Counted from the first letter of the stretch, positions 1 to 8,740 are shown. The stretch is DNA of 23,643 nt from CAZGVW01 sp964529265 (GCA_964529265.1 CAZGVW010000063.1:1-23643); one strand, 5' to 3'. The notes: a model not told the origin generated them from the letters alone. A program made the numbers and translations.

Positions 1-61
1 GTGACCGCGGCGTTGACGTAGTTCTCGACCACGGCGATCCGCCGGTTGGCGCGGCATCCGG
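1..61 (-). CDS. possible 5' part of a further minus-strand gene (very uncertain)
   Basis: Directly after the patatin stop, in the same minus-strand frame, 18 codons from position 52 down to the window edge all end in G or C and give a protein-like reading (CRANRRIAVVENYVNAAV). The other frames have mixed third positions or an early stop. That bias is typical of real genes here. No ATG lies in this frame: a GTG at 32-30 or a CTG at 61-59 would have to start it, and the patatin TGA blocks the frame upstream. It may be the next gene of the operon, or chance over a short stretch. No family can be assigned. Confidence 0.2.
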
Positions 62-1303
62 TCAGTCAGGGGCGTCATCGAGCAGGTGAAATGGAACATC
101 CCGGGGGACGATCGTGCTGCCGGGGATGTCGGGCGCGATCACCTCGGTGCGCCATGATGCGGGGTCGTTGCCGAGGCGGTAGCCGAGCCCGTAGAGGCTG
201 GTCATGAGGGCCTGGTCGAAGAGCCTGCCGACGGGCTCGGGGAGGTCCACGTCTTCGGGGACGGCGATGTACCGGAACTCAACGGGCTCGCCTATGTCGC
301 GCCCGATGAGTTCGGCGCCGAGTTGCATAATGCGGAGCGTGGAGCGGAGCGAATAGCTCAGCATCACGGCGGCGCTGCGCACGGCGACGGACGTCCACCC
401 CTGCTCGGCGAGTTGCTTGGGCGGATCGATGTGGCCGTTGACGATCATCCACATGCGCAGCCTGGGCGTGGCGGCGCCGGGGTTGCGCTCCTTGAAGGCG
501 CTCACGACCTGGCGCACGAGGTCGCGGTCGAGCCCGAGGAACGTGGCCATCGCGACGGCGCCGTCGGTGTACAGAACGCCGTCGATCTCGATGGGCGGGA
601 AGGCGCCTGGGATCGAGGAGGAGGAGATGAGGGCGTTGTGGAAGGGGGAGATGTCACCGGAGCGCTGCGCCTCGATGGCGATCGGGCCCATGTCCCAGAT
701 GTGGAAGCGGCCGAGATCGAGATCGGTCGCGCCGATGAGGAGCATGCGGTGCTCGGCGTGCGCTTCGATGACTTCCGCGATGGCGTCGCTGTCCACCTCG
801 GACTGAATCCGCTCCCGAAGCACCCGCGTATCGAACATCGACGTGCGCCAGGGGAGAAAGAACAGCAGGCCGCGGAGCGTGGCGAGCGAGTCATCCGCCT
901 GCTTGAAGAGTTCCGAGACGCGGCGGATGGACTGGTCCGTTCCTGCGAGCGCGAATGGAGCGATGAGGGCGCCGGTGCTGACGCCGGTGACGATGTCGAA
1001 CGTGGGGCGCATGTGCTCGGGGGACCGGGAATCACCCCAGCCCGCGAGCACACCCGCGCCGAAGGCGCCGTACTGCCCGCCGCTGGAGAGCAGCAATACG
1101 TCCATTTCGACCGGTCCATCGCGACCCTCGGCGTGGATCAGCTCGATGCGGCGCAGGAACCGCATGGCGAGGCGATCCCGCCGTTCGAGGGCAATGTGCT
1201 CGTGCTCGGCGACGCGGGTCTGAAGGGTCGCCTCATCGATCGTGCGCGGGGGCGCTGAACAGCCCGCCGCGGCGGTGACGAGCAGGACGGCGGCGGACCG
1301 CAT
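62..1303 (-). CDS. patatin-like phospholipase, predicted lipoprotein
   Basis: Predicted membrane-anchored lipid acyl hydrolase of the patatin family, 413 residues from the chosen start. Residues 1-15 form a lipoprotein signal ending in the lipobox TAAAGC, so Cys15 would be lipidated. The patatin signature is complete. The glycine-rich oxyanion loop GGQYGAFGAG lies at about 75-84. The nucleophile elbow GVSTGAL lies at 107-113 with Ser109. The dyad DGA follows at 247-249 with Asp247. An upstream in-frame ATG at 1357 would add 18 residues. I prefer 1303 because it places the signal peptide at the N-terminus, although neither start has a clear Shine-Dalgarno sequence. It is the last complete gene of the minus-strand run, 93 nt after glutaminase, and may be co-transcribed. 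Family is sure; substrate (phospholipid or other ester) cannot be read. Confidence 0.9.
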   Translation of the reverse strand: MRSAAVLLVTAAAGCSAPPRTIDEATLQTRVAEHEHIALERRDRLAMRFLRRIELIHAEGRDGPVEMDVLLLSSGGQYGAFGAGVLAGWGDSRSPEHMRPTFDIVTGVSTGALIAPFALAGTDQSIRRVSELFKQADDSLATLRGLLFFLPWRTSMFDTRVLRERIQSEVDSDAIAEVIEAHAEHRMLLIGATDLDLGRFHIWDMGPIAIEAQRSGDISPFHNALISSSSIPGAFPPIEIDGVLYTDGAVAMATFLGLDRDLVRQVVSAFKERNPGAATPRLRMWMIVNGHIDPPKQLAEQGWTSVAVRSAAVMLSYSLRSTLRIMQLGAELIGRDIGEPVEFRYIAVPEDVDLPEPVGRLFDQALMTSLYGLGYRLGNDPASWRTEVIAPDIPGSTIVPRDVPFHLLDDAPD

Positions 1304-1396
1304 TCGGCGCGAGATGTCGCGACAGGAGGCGCCGGTATGAAGGCGGTGGCGATGCATTCTGGTGCTGATGGGGCGGGGAGCGGCGTCCCGCTCGGT

Positions 1397-2458
1397 CTAC
1401 TCGAAGGGCCGGGAGGCGAAGAGGTTGAGACCGAGGCGATCGGACAGGTATTTGGCCACACGCTGACCCTTCACGCTGTTGCCGGCGTCGTCGAGTCTCG
1501 GCGCAAATGTTCCGAGGCCGCCTTTGCCGGGGACGACGGTGAAGATGCCGCCGCTGACGCCGCTCTTGCCGGGGAGGCCGATCTCGAAGAGCCAGTCGCC
1601 GGAGAACTCGTAGAGCCCCGCGGTGGCGAGGACGGCGAGGACGCGCTTGCAGATGGCGGCGTCGATCACGCGCTGCTTTGTGACGGGGTTGACGCCGCCA
1701 TCGGCGAGCGTGGCGCCCATCACCGCAAGGTCGTGGGCGGTCACGCTCAAGGAGCACTGCTTCGTATACACATCGGTGGCCGCCAGGCCGTCGAAATACA
1801 TGCGGCCGTAGCCTTCGAGCAGTTTGGCGATGCCGCGGTTGCGCAGATTGGTGGCGGCTTCGGACTCGTAGACTTCCTCATCAAGAGCAAGGTCGCGCCC
1901 CGCAAAGCGGGAGAGGCCTTCCCTGATGAATCGCCACTTGGCGTCGGCGGTGTCGCCTGGGATGAGGCTTGTGGTGGCGATGGCGCCGGCGTTCACCATG
2001 GGGTTCATCGTGCGGTCGTTGTTCAGTTCGACGGCCATCACCGAGTTGAAGGGGAGGCCCGTGCTGTTCACGCCGATCTTCCTGCGCGCCTCTTCCGCCC
2101 CGATGGCCTGGCAGACGAGGGCAAAGACGAAGGGCTTGGAGACGCTCTGGATCGAAAACGCATGGTTGACATCGCCGGCCTCATGCACCGCGCCGTTGAT
2201 GCCGACGACGCAGACGCCGAAGAGGTTCGCGGGCGTCTTCGCGAGAGCCGGAATGTAATCGGCGACGACGCCTTCATCCACATCCTTGAAGAGCGCGTGG
2301 GCCTCGGCGACCAGGGCATCGACGACGTCGTTCCGGGGCAGGGCGCCGGTGGAGATCACGGCCTGCGAGGCGGCGGGGTCGAAGGGGACGCCCGACAGCA
2401 TCGCCAGGGTCCCGGGCGCGGGCGCCGGAGGGTTTCGTCGGTGGCGGCTTTCGTGCAT
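1397..2458 (-). CDS. glsA: glutaminase (serine-dependent, GlsA family)
   Basis: Hydrolyses L-glutamine to glutamate and ammonia in the cytoplasm; no signal peptide is seen. The protein is 353 residues, slightly longer than the usual ~310 because of a basic, proline-rich N-terminal tail. The beta-lactamase-like catalytic SxxK motif is at residues 105-108 (S-V-S-K within FSIQSVSKPF). Other family blocks are MNPMVNAGAI at 151-160, YTKQCSL at 231-237 and GKSGVSGGI at 297-305. I chose this start because GGAG stands 10 nt upstream. An in-frame ATG at 2575 lacks that support, and one at 2401 would give a protein closer to typical length. It lies 135 nt downstream of the porin gene on the same strand. 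With asparaginase two genes upstream it forms a pair of amide-nitrogen releasing enzymes. Confidence 0.95.
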   Translation of the reverse strand: MHESRHRRNPPAPAPGTLAMLSGVPFDPAASQAVISTGALPRNDVVDALVAEAHALFKDVDEGVVADYIPALAKTPANLFGVCVVGINGAVHEAGDVNHAFSIQSVSKPFVFALVCQAIGAEEARRKIGVNSTGLPFNSVMAVELNNDRTMNPMVNAGAIATTSLIPGDTADAKWRFIREGLSRFAGRDLALDEEVYESEAATNLRNRGIAKLLEGYGRMYFDGLAATDVYTKQCSLSVTAHDLAVMGATLADGGVNPVTKQRVIDAAICKRVLAVLATAGLYEFSGDWLFEIGLPGKSGVSGGIFTVVPGKGGLGTFAPRLDDAGNSVKGQRVAKYLSDRLGLNLFASRPFE

Positions 2459-2593
2459 CGGCAAGGATCTCCAACCAGAGCGTAGACACCGGTATGGCGC
2501 GAAGGCAGCCTGCACCGCGGCGGCGCCGCGAGGGTTGTGAGCGGCTGATGGCCGGACCGCGTCAGGTTCCAGCATACTTCCGATGCGCGCTCG

Positions 2594-4024
2594 CTAGAAG
2601 GCGATCCGGAACCGGAGCGTCAGCACGCCCACGAAATCGTCATCCGGCGCCCTGCTCGGATCGAAGATCGACTGGAAGCCGATCGAGAACTGCGAGTGGT
2701 CGGTCAACTGGAACCGATGGAAGACCTCGAAGACCTTCTCCGTGTCCAGTCCGTCCGCCGTCGGCTCGCTCACGCCGAACGCGGCGCCGGTCATGTTGAG
2801 CGCGCTCCCGAGCAGGCCGCGATACCCCATGCCGATCTGCCCGGACTGCTTGATGCCCGTCAGCGCTCCGTCATCGGCCCAGCCGTATCGCGCGAACATC
2901 TGCAGGCGCTCTCCGAGATCCTGCTCGCCGATGACCGTGAAGCCGCTGTCGCTGGGCAGGGAGAGCAGGTCGCGGGCGGGCATGTGCCAGATCAGCAGCG
3001 CGTAGCGTCCCCAGCCGAGTTCATCGATCTCCGGCGTGAAGCCGATCTCGCCGAAGCCGAAGAACTTCCCCTCGTCGATGAACTCGAGGTCATTGGTCGT
3101 CGATGTGCCGTAGGCGTTGGCCGCGCCTCCGGTGACGTAGAACTCATCGATCGGCCGGAATGAAGCCCCCGCGGACGTCACGTGGCCGGCCGGGTACGCC
3201 GTCGTGGAATCCCCGGAGAACGCCCGGTTCGAGAACGAGTTGTTGATGCTCTGCATGCGATGACCGCCGACGTAATCGGACACGTCCGACCGCCCGAACA
3301 GCAGCCGCAGACGGTCATCGAACAGTCGCTGCGTGTAATGGAGGTCGCGCACGGCCCAGCCCCGGTCATTGAACCCGCCGGTCGTGCGCTGAAGCGTGCC
3401 GATCTCGTCGGCCAGGAACTGCGGGGGATACCAGCCTATCTGATGCCTGTACTCGACGGTCGTGATCAGCCGTCCGACGTTCGGCGTGCCCCGCCCGACC
3501 AGCGTCCAGTCGGTCATGATGTCGAGGTCGCCGGAGAACGCCGTGCGGTCGCCGCCGCTTCCAGTCGCCTGCTGAAAGAGCGTCGTGTAGGCGACCGCGA
3601 TGCGAAGGCCCGTTTCACTGTGCAGATCATCCAACCACGCCCGCATGAACTCGACTGCGGGCGTCAGGCCCGGCACATCGATCATGCCCTGCCGGACCGA
3701 GGCCGCCTCGTCGATCTCCGACAGTGGAGACTCCGGGGTCTCGCCGGGCGAGTACTCGTAGTTCTCGTCCTCTTCCACCTCGTCCGCTTCGGCCGGCGGC
3801 AGTGACTCGGCGGGCTCGCTCGGCGGGGGCGCAGGTTGCGGCGCCGCGGCCGGGGGAGTCTGCGCCGGCGTCGATTGGCCGGCGGCGGAGTCCGAGAGGA
3901 GCCCGGCCCACATCACCGCGAGCGACACAAGAATCACAGCCGGATGCGCCCCATGGGCCCGTGCGGCGCCGCGGCATCCTCCGAACTCCGGATTGCCCAC
4001 GTCGATCTCAGTTGTACGGCGCAT
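2594..4024 (-). CDS. OprB-family (carbohydrate-selective type) outer membrane porin
   Basis: Predicted outer-membrane beta-barrel channel, 476 residues. An N-terminal hydrophobic segment (about 28-42) followed by SAAGQ looks like a signal peptide, with an unusually long n-region if the first ATG is used. Residues about 50-105 are Pro/Ala-rich, then strongly acidic. From about 110 on come alternating strands rich in aromatic residues, with OprB-like stretches (RDLHYTQRLFDDRLRLLFGR, GRYALLIWHMP, SQFSIGFQSIFDPSRAPDDD). The chain ends in Phe (RFRIAF), the usual C-terminal signal of outer-membrane barrels. Its ATG overlaps the asparaginase stop by 17 nt, so translation is probably coupled. OprB of Pseudomonas passes sugars; here the neighbours suggest amides, amino acids or organic acids, but that is inference. 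The family call is good, the substrate unknown. Confidence 0.85.
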   Translation of the reverse strand: MRRTTEIDVGNPEFGGCRGAARAHGAHPAVILVSLAVMWAGLLSDSAAGQSTPAQTPPAAAPQPAPPPSEPAESLPPAEADEVEEDENYEYSPGETPESPLSEIDEAASVRQGMIDVPGLTPAVEFMRAWLDDLHSETGLRIAVAYTTLFQQATGSGGDRTAFSGDLDIMTDWTLVGRGTPNVGRLITTVEYRHQIGWYPPQFLADEIGTLQRTTGGFNDRGWAVRDLHYTQRLFDDRLRLLFGRSDVSDYVGGHRMQSINNSFSNRAFSGDSTTAYPAGHVTSAGASFRPIDEFYVTGGAANAYGTSTTNDLEFIDEGKFFGFGEIGFTPEIDELGWGRYALLIWHMPARDLLSLPSDSGFTVIGEQDLGERLQMFARYGWADDGALTGIKQSGQIGMGYRGLLGSALNMTGAAFGVSEPTADGLDTEKVFEVFHRFQLTDHSQFSIGFQSIFDPSRAPDDDFVGVLTLRFRIAF

Positions 4025-4991
4025 AGGCCTCCCTCACTGTCGCATGATCCGCCCCGGAGCGCAGCGCAAGTCCGAGCACGAGCCTCGCTTTCAAGCCGGA
4101 GAGGTATCCGGCCGGAATGAGCCCTCGCTTCACTAAATCGATCTCTCCGCCCGGATAGCCGTAAGTATTCGTGAAGACCGGCCCGGTCATGGCGCGAGTC
4201 GCGAGGACCACCGGAATCCGGGCCGCGATCTCACCGAGCAGCGGCGCCATGTCCGCGGGAACGTGTCCCGCCCCCATGCCCTCCACCACCACGCCACGGT
4301 AACCGAGGTCGGGCAGCGCCGAGAGGAACCGCCCCTCGTACCCCATCGCAATCTTGACGAGTGGAATCGGCGGCGGCCCGCCGAGGGCGATCGGATGGCA
4401 GGGCGTCCGGGCGACCCGCACGTGGAACCGCGGGCGTCCCTCCGCGACCACGCCCAGCGCTCCGGCCAGCGGGGAACTGAACGCCGATGGAAGCGTCGTG
4501 TGCGATTTCTGCACGAAGCGGGCCGCGTGGATGTCGTAGTTGAGCACGACCAGTGCGCCCTGCCCGCGGGCATCCGGGCTGGCCGCGACGCGCGCCGCCG
4601 CGAGCAGGTTTGCGGGGCCGTCCGCCCCAGGCGCTTCCGCGCCGCGCATCGCCCCCGTGACGACGACGGGCTTGTCGCCGCGGACCAGCAGGTCGAGAAG
4701 GAACGCGGATTCCTCGATCGTGTCCGTGCCCTGGATCACCACCGCGCCGTCAAACCCCTCAGCAAACGCGCGTTCGATCTCCGCGGCGACGTCAACGAGG
4801 TTCTGCAGCGACAGCGAAGGGCTGGGGAGGCGCAGAGGCGAGCGGGCCTGGATGTCCGCCACGCGGGCCAGATCGGGCACCGATGCGACCAGTTCCTCGG
4901 CGCCGAGCTTGGGCGCGATGCCGCCCGAGCCGCCCGGAACCATCGTGATCGTGCCCCCAAGGGAGAGAAACAGCAGCCTCGGCAGACCCAT
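4008..4991 (-). CDS. L-asparaginase (bacterial/archaeal type I-II fold)
   Basis: Converts L-asparagine to aspartate and ammonia; 327 residues from the chosen start. The first catalytic threonine lies in LGGTITM (Thr14). The second triad block is QGTDTIEES with Thr89-Asp90, and Lys162 sits in QKSHTT. DGPANL at about 124-129 is another family block. The nucleophile lies only 14 residues from the N-terminus and no signal peptide precedes it, so the enzyme should be cytoplasmic. I chose the ATG at 4991 because GAGGGAG lies 6 nt upstream. An in-frame ATG at 5006 would add five residues and place that sequence inside the gene. It follows the MFS gene by 21 nt and overlaps the porin start by 17 nt, so the three genes are very likely one transcript. 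Asn versus mixed Asn/Gln specificity cannot be told. Confidence 0.93.
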   Translation of the reverse strand: MGLPRLLFLSLGGTITMVPGGSGGIAPKLGAEELVASVPDLARVADIQARSPLRLPSPSLSLQNLVDVAAEIERAFAEGFDGAVVIQGTDTIEESAFLLDLLVRGDKPVVVTGAMRGAEAPGADGPANLLAAARVAASPDARGQGALVVLNYDIHAARFVQKSHTTLPSAFSSPLAGALGVVAEGRPRFHVRVARTPCHPIALGGPPPIPLVKIAMGYEGRFLSALPDLGYRGVVVEGMGAGHVPADMAPLLGEIAARIPVVLATRAMTGPVFTNTYGYPGGEIDLVKRGLIPAGYLSGLKARLVLGLALRSGADHATVREAYAPYN

Positions 4992-5012
4992 GGGTCGCTC
5001 CCTCATCCAGAA

Positions 5013-6647
5013 TCAGGTCTTGACACCGCGCTCCGGCGGAATCTCGCCAGGCCGGTAATCCGGCAGCCACGAGCACGGAAGGATCGCAAACAGCGCCAGG
5101 CACGACATGACCAGGAAGCCGATCTTCAGCGCCCGCAGGCGCGCCATCTCGTTCAAACTGACCGCCTCCGCGGCCTGCTCGGGCGTCGCGGTCGTGCCCG
5201 CCAGGGTGCTCTCCAGACGGTCGTTGCTGACGAAGTTGATGTTCTCCAGATTGAACTGCGATTGAAGCTCCGGCGTGAGAATCGTGCTGCGCGAGATGTT
5301 GCCCAGAATAATCCCGCTCAGGAGCCCCACGAGCAACGCTCCGATCACCGCCGTGCCCACCGCCGCGGCCAGGTTCTGCGTCACGCCGCGGAGCGATCCG
5401 ACGTCCCCCGCCAGTTCCCGCGGCGACGAGGTCACCAGCACGTTGAAGAGCAGTGTCACCAGCGCGCCCTGCCCGAGGCCGACGGTCACCAGGCCGACGA
5501 TCACGGGGAACACGCTCCAATCGTTCCGGACCACAAAGGCGAGCCACAGCGCGCCCACGAACACGAACAGGAACCCGAACCGCGCGATCTGCCGCGGCGT
5601 GAACCGGTTGTACAGCCGCACGATCAGGATCGCCGTGAAGAAGACCGTGAGCATGAACGGCATCATCGCGATCGACGTGGCCATGCTCGAGCGGCCCTGG
5701 ACGATCTGGATGTACAGCGGCACGGAGAAGTTGATCGCGCCCTCCATCGAAACGATGATGAAGAGCGCCACGACCGCCGCCCATTCCTTGGCCGAACCGA
5801 CCACTTCGAGCGCCAGGAGCGGCGTCTTGCCCCCCGCGGCCCTCCGGTGCGACCAGATGAAGAACGCCATCACCCCCATCACGCCGAGCAGGATCATCGC
5901 CGGCGCCGGCGAGAGGCCCAGCACGTTGAACGGCGCGGCCTCCCGCGCCATCAGCACGCCCCATGCCCGGATGTTGTTGAACCCGAACGCGATGAGAATG
6001 ATGCCCACCGCAGCCAGCACCACGCCGACGCCGTCGATCTTTACGTCCGAGCGGCCTTCGGTCGGCTTCAGCTTGAAACTCAGCAGCAGGATCGCCAGCG
6101 CGTGGACGATGAGGAGCCCAAACGCCAGCCGCCAGTTGATCGCCGCGACGAACCCGACGATCACGAACGCCAGCACGCCCGCGATGGCCCGGGCCGACCC
6201 CAGCCAGCCCACGGCCTTGGCCTGCTGCGTCCCCCGGTAGTGGTTGGCGATAAGGGCAACCAGCGTGGGGACCAGCGCGGCGCCGGCGAGCCCCGCCAGT
6301 CCCTGACCTGCGATCATGACCGCCGCGGTCGGGGCGAGGACCATCACCACCATCGCGCCCAGAAACAAGCCCACCGCGATCTGGAAGAACCGCTTCGTCC
6401 CGAGCCGCTGGCCGAGCTTTGCGCCCAGCATCACGAAGCCCGAGACGCCCAGGGAGTACATGACGATCGCCGTGCCGACTGTGGTCGGCGGAGTGTTGAA
6501 ACTCTCGACCATGCCACCCATCGAGACGGGCAGGGCCGCGACGTTGAAGGACATGAGCATCTGGCCCATCGCGATGACGACCATCGGCAGCCAGGATTCG
6601 CGAGCCTCCGCGCCCGGGTTCAAGCCCTCTGCGTCACCGCGATTCAT
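5013..6647 (-). CDS. MFS transporter, 14-helix DHA2 (EmrB/QacA)-like
   Basis: Inner-membrane carrier of the major facilitator superfamily, 544 residues with about 14 hydrophobic segments. A motif-A-like loop, GAKLGQRLGTKR, is at about 75-86. A glycine-rich motif-C-like helix, GLAGLAGAALVP, lies at about 116-127, which is typical of proton-coupled antiporters. A hydrophilic loop of roughly 60 residues near 430-490 precedes the last helix, as in many 14-helix members. The start is well supported: AGGAG lies 9 nt before the ATG. An open frame continues upstream to 7340 but has no ribosome-binding support and runs into the divergent gene. Relatives are mostly drug exporters. Being first in the run with asparaginase and a porin, it could instead move an amino acid or metabolite; this is inference. 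Confidence 0.9.
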   Translation of the reverse strand: MNRGDAEGLNPGAEARESWLPMVVIAMGQMLMSFNVAALPVSMGGMVESFNTPPTTVGTAIVMYSLGVSGFVMLGAKLGQRLGTKRFFQIAVGLFLGAMVVMVLAPTAAVMIAGQGLAGLAGAALVPTLVALIANHYRGTQQAKAVGWLGSARAIAGVLAFVIVGFVAAINWRLAFGLLIVHALAILLLSFKLKPTEGRSDVKIDGVGVVLAAVGIILIAFGFNNIRAWGVLMAREAAPFNVLGLSPAPAMILLGVMGVMAFFIWSHRRAAGGKTPLLALEVVGSAKEWAAVVALFIIVSMEGAINFSVPLYIQIVQGRSSMATSIAMMPFMLTVFFTAILIVRLYNRFTPRQIARFGFLFVFVGALWLAFVVRNDWSVFPVIVGLVTVGLGQGALVTLLFNVLVTSSPRELAGDVGSLRGVTQNLAAAVGTAVIGALLVGLLSGIILGNISRSTILTPELQSQFNLENINFVSNDRLESTLAGTTATPEQAAEAVSLNEMARLRALKIGFLVMSCLALFAILPCSWLPDYRPGEIPPERGVKT

Positions 6648-6812
6648 GGCTGTTGCTCCTGAAGCCGCCGCCCCATTAACCGGCGGAGCGTACCGCCGCG
6701 ATTGTCTTCCTTGCAAGCAGGTCACCCCGCTCGCGCCGATCCAGTTCTCAACCGGATGACCTTGTCCCGTGTCGCCGCGGAAGCGCGGGCTTCGGCCCCG
6801 ACCACCTTTGTT

Positions 6813-6818
6813 TATACT
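6813..6818 (+). promoter_or_regulatory. candidate -10 element (TATACT) for the SLC13-RCK operon
   Basis: TATACT stands out in the GC-rich 220-nt divergent region, 49 nt before the SLC13-RCK start. The -35 candidate (TTCGGC, 16 nt upstream) is weak. The same hexamer occurs upstream of the RRM gene. Also present is a short inverted repeat CGGCGG/CCGCCG (6681-6698) in front of the MFS gene, which could be an operator. No other gene is visible between the two divergent starts. Confidence 0.35.
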
Positions 6819-6867
6819 GCCCGCTAACCGCCAGACCTCCGCTGAACTCCGCCCGCAAGACACCAGA

Positions 6868-8703
6868 ATGAACACCGAGCTGATCCTCGTCCTGGGTCTT
6901 CTGGCCACTGCGATCGTGATGTTCGGGCTGAACAGGCCGCGCATGGACGTGGTGGCCCTGCTCATGCTGACGTCGCTGCCCTTCACCGGCGTCATCACGA
7001 TGGGCGAGGCGCTGACGGGATTCAGCGATTCGAACATCGTGCTCATCGCCGCGCTCTTCGTCATCGGTGAAGGGCTCGTGCGCACCGGCGTCGCGCGCGG
7101 CCTCGGCGACCTGCTCATCCGGAAAACGGGCAAGAGCGAGACCCGGCTCATCGCGCTGCTTATGCTCAGCGCCTGTGGCCTGGGCTCGTTCATGAGTTCG
7201 ACCGCGGTCACCGCCATCTTCATCCCCGTGGTCATGCGCGTCGCGATGCGCACCGGCTCGGCGCCGGGCCAACTCATGATGCCGCTCAGCTTTGCGGCGC
7301 TCATCAGCGGCATGATGACCCTGGTCGCGACCGCGCCCAACCTCGTGGTCAGCGCCGAACTCGTGCGTCAGGGTGAGGCGGGATTCGGCTTCTTCACCAT
7401 CACGCCCTTTGGAGTGCCGATTCTGATCCTGGGTATTCTGTACATGCTCGTGGCGCGGAAATGGCTGCCGGGCGGGAAGGCGGATGGCGCGGACGGCGCC
7501 GGCGCGAAAACGAGCCTCGCGGACTGGGTCCAGGAATATGACCTTGCCGGCCGCGAGCACCGGCTGCGGGTTCCCCCGGGCTCGGACCTCGTCGGGAAGA
7601 CGCTTTCCGAGCTGGACCTCCGCGGCAGCGCCGGCGTGAACATTCTCGCCATTGATCGCGCCCGCCGCCGGTTCGGCAGGGACCTGATCCAGCCCACGAC
7701 GCAGACTGTCCTGCAAGCCGAGGACATCATTCTGATCGACCTGCTGGAGCGCTGTCCCAGCGTGGAGGCCGTCCGGGAGCGCTTCGGCCTTGAAGCGCTG
7801 CCGCTGGCCGGCGCCTACTTCAACGATCGGTCGCAGGACATCGGGATGGCGGAAGTGATCGTGCCCGCGGAATCGTGGCTGGTCGGCAAGACGCTGCCGG
7901 AATCGGACTTCCGGACACGAACCGGCCTGACGGTCATCGGCCTGCGGCGCGGCGGTGAAGCCATCGGCAAGGAGATGCTTCGCGAAACGCTGCGCGTCGG
8001 CGACACGCTGCTTGTCGTGGGGCCCTGGAAGCACCTCAAGCGGGTGACGATCGACGATGCGGGGGTGTCGCTGGTGCGGCTGCCGATCGACATCGAGGAG
8101 GTGCTGCCCGCGCCCGGCAAGGCGCCGCTCGCGATCATGGCGCTCGGCCTGACTGTCGCGCTCATGGTCACGGGCCTCGTGCCCAACGTGCAGGCCGCGC
8201 TCATCGGCTGCATCCTGATGGGCGCAACGGGATGCATCGGGGTCGAGAGCGCCTACCGCGCGATCAACTGGAAGACCCTGGTGCTCATTGTCGGCATGAT
8301 GCCCTTCTCGCTCGCTCTGCAGCGGACGGGCGGCATCGACCTGGCCGCCGGGGCGCTCACGGCCGTGACGGCCGGCGCCGGGCACCACGCTGTGCTCGCT
8401 GCGCTCTTCGCCTTCACGGCTGTGCTCAGCATGTTCATGTCGAACACCGCCACGGCGGTGCTGCTGGCGCCCGTCGCCATCGCGGTCGCGAAGGAGATGG
8501 AGGCCTCTCCGCTGCCCTTCGCCATGATGGTGGCGCTCGCGGCTTCGACGGCCTTCGTCACGCCGGTCTCCTCGCCCGTGAACACGCTGGTCGTCACACC
8601 GGGTGAGTACAAGTTCGGCGATTTCGTCCGCATCGGCGGACCATTCGCCCTGATCACGATGGCCATCTGCGTGTTTCTCGTCCCCATCATCCTCCCGCTC
8701 TGA
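6868..8703 (+). CDS. SLC13/DASS-type permease with two RCK_C (TrkA_C) domains
   Basis: Inner-membrane transporter of 611 residues. The membrane part comes as two homologous halves (about 1-200 and 415-611) flanking a cytoplasmic insert. The insert holds two RCK_C-like domains at about 230-292 and 327-394. Each carries a LVGKTL-S/P-E-S/L-D core followed by GxxIL/VIGLRR-type strands and a D-(T/I)-(L/I)-L block. Paired carrier motifs are visible: SSTAVTA (111-117) with ATAPNLV (154-160), and SNTATAV (525-531) with TPVSSPVNTLV (565-575). These correspond to the SNT-type substrate/cation sites of the superfamily. RCK_C domains usually bind small ligands and gate transport. Likely substrates are di- or tricarboxylates or sulfate, which cannot be told apart by eye. 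It is the first gene of a plus-strand run, 37 nt before AbgT. No clear Shine-Dalgarno sequence precedes the ATG; an in-frame ATG at 6769 would add a charged, unlikely leader. Confidence 0.88.
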   Translation: MNTELILVLGLLATAIVMFGLNRPRMDVVALLMLTSLPFTGVITMGEALTGFSDSNIVLIAALFVIGEGLVRTGVARGLGDLLIRKTGKSETRLIALLMLSACGLGSFMSSTAVTAIFIPVVMRVAMRTGSAPGQLMMPLSFAALISGMMTLVATAPNLVVSAELVRQGEAGFGFFTITPFGVPILILGILYMLVARKWLPGGKADGADGAGAKTSLADWVQEYDLAGREHRLRVPPGSDLVGKTLSELDLRGSAGVNILAIDRARRRFGRDLIQPTTQTVLQAEDIILIDLLERCPSVEAVRERFGLEALPLAGAYFNDRSQDIGMAEVIVPAESWLVGKTLPESDFRTRTGLTVIGLRRGGEAIGKEMLRETLRVGDTLLVVGPWKHLKRVTIDDAGVSLVRLPIDIEEVLPAPGKAPLAIMALGLTVALMVTGLVPNVQAALIGCILMGATGCIGVESAYRAINWKTLVLIVGMMPFSLALQRTGGIDLAAGALTAVTAGAGHHAVLAALFAFTAVLSMFMSNTATAVLLAPVAIAVAKEMEASPLPFAMMVALAASTAFVTPVSSPVNTLVVTPGEYKFGDFVRIGGPFALITMAICVFLVPIILPL

Positions 8704-8740
8704 GCCCGATTCACTCGATGCGCGCAACAGGATCGCCCCC

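Noticed and set aside
1337..2485. Plus-strand open frame of 382 codons opposite glutaminase
   Set aside because: The minus strand carries complete glutaminase motifs; the plus frame is Gly/Val/Asp/His-rich with no recognisable fold.
4263..6662. Plus-strand open frame of 799 codons opposite asparaginase and the MFS gene
   Set aside because: Very rich in Arg, His, Asp and Gln without any domain pattern; it is the antisense shadow of two well-recognised genes in GC-rich DNA.
6681..6698. Inverted repeat CGGCGG/CCGCCG as a terminator
   Set aside because: No T-run follows and it lies upstream of the MFS start, so at most it is an operator; too short to support alone.
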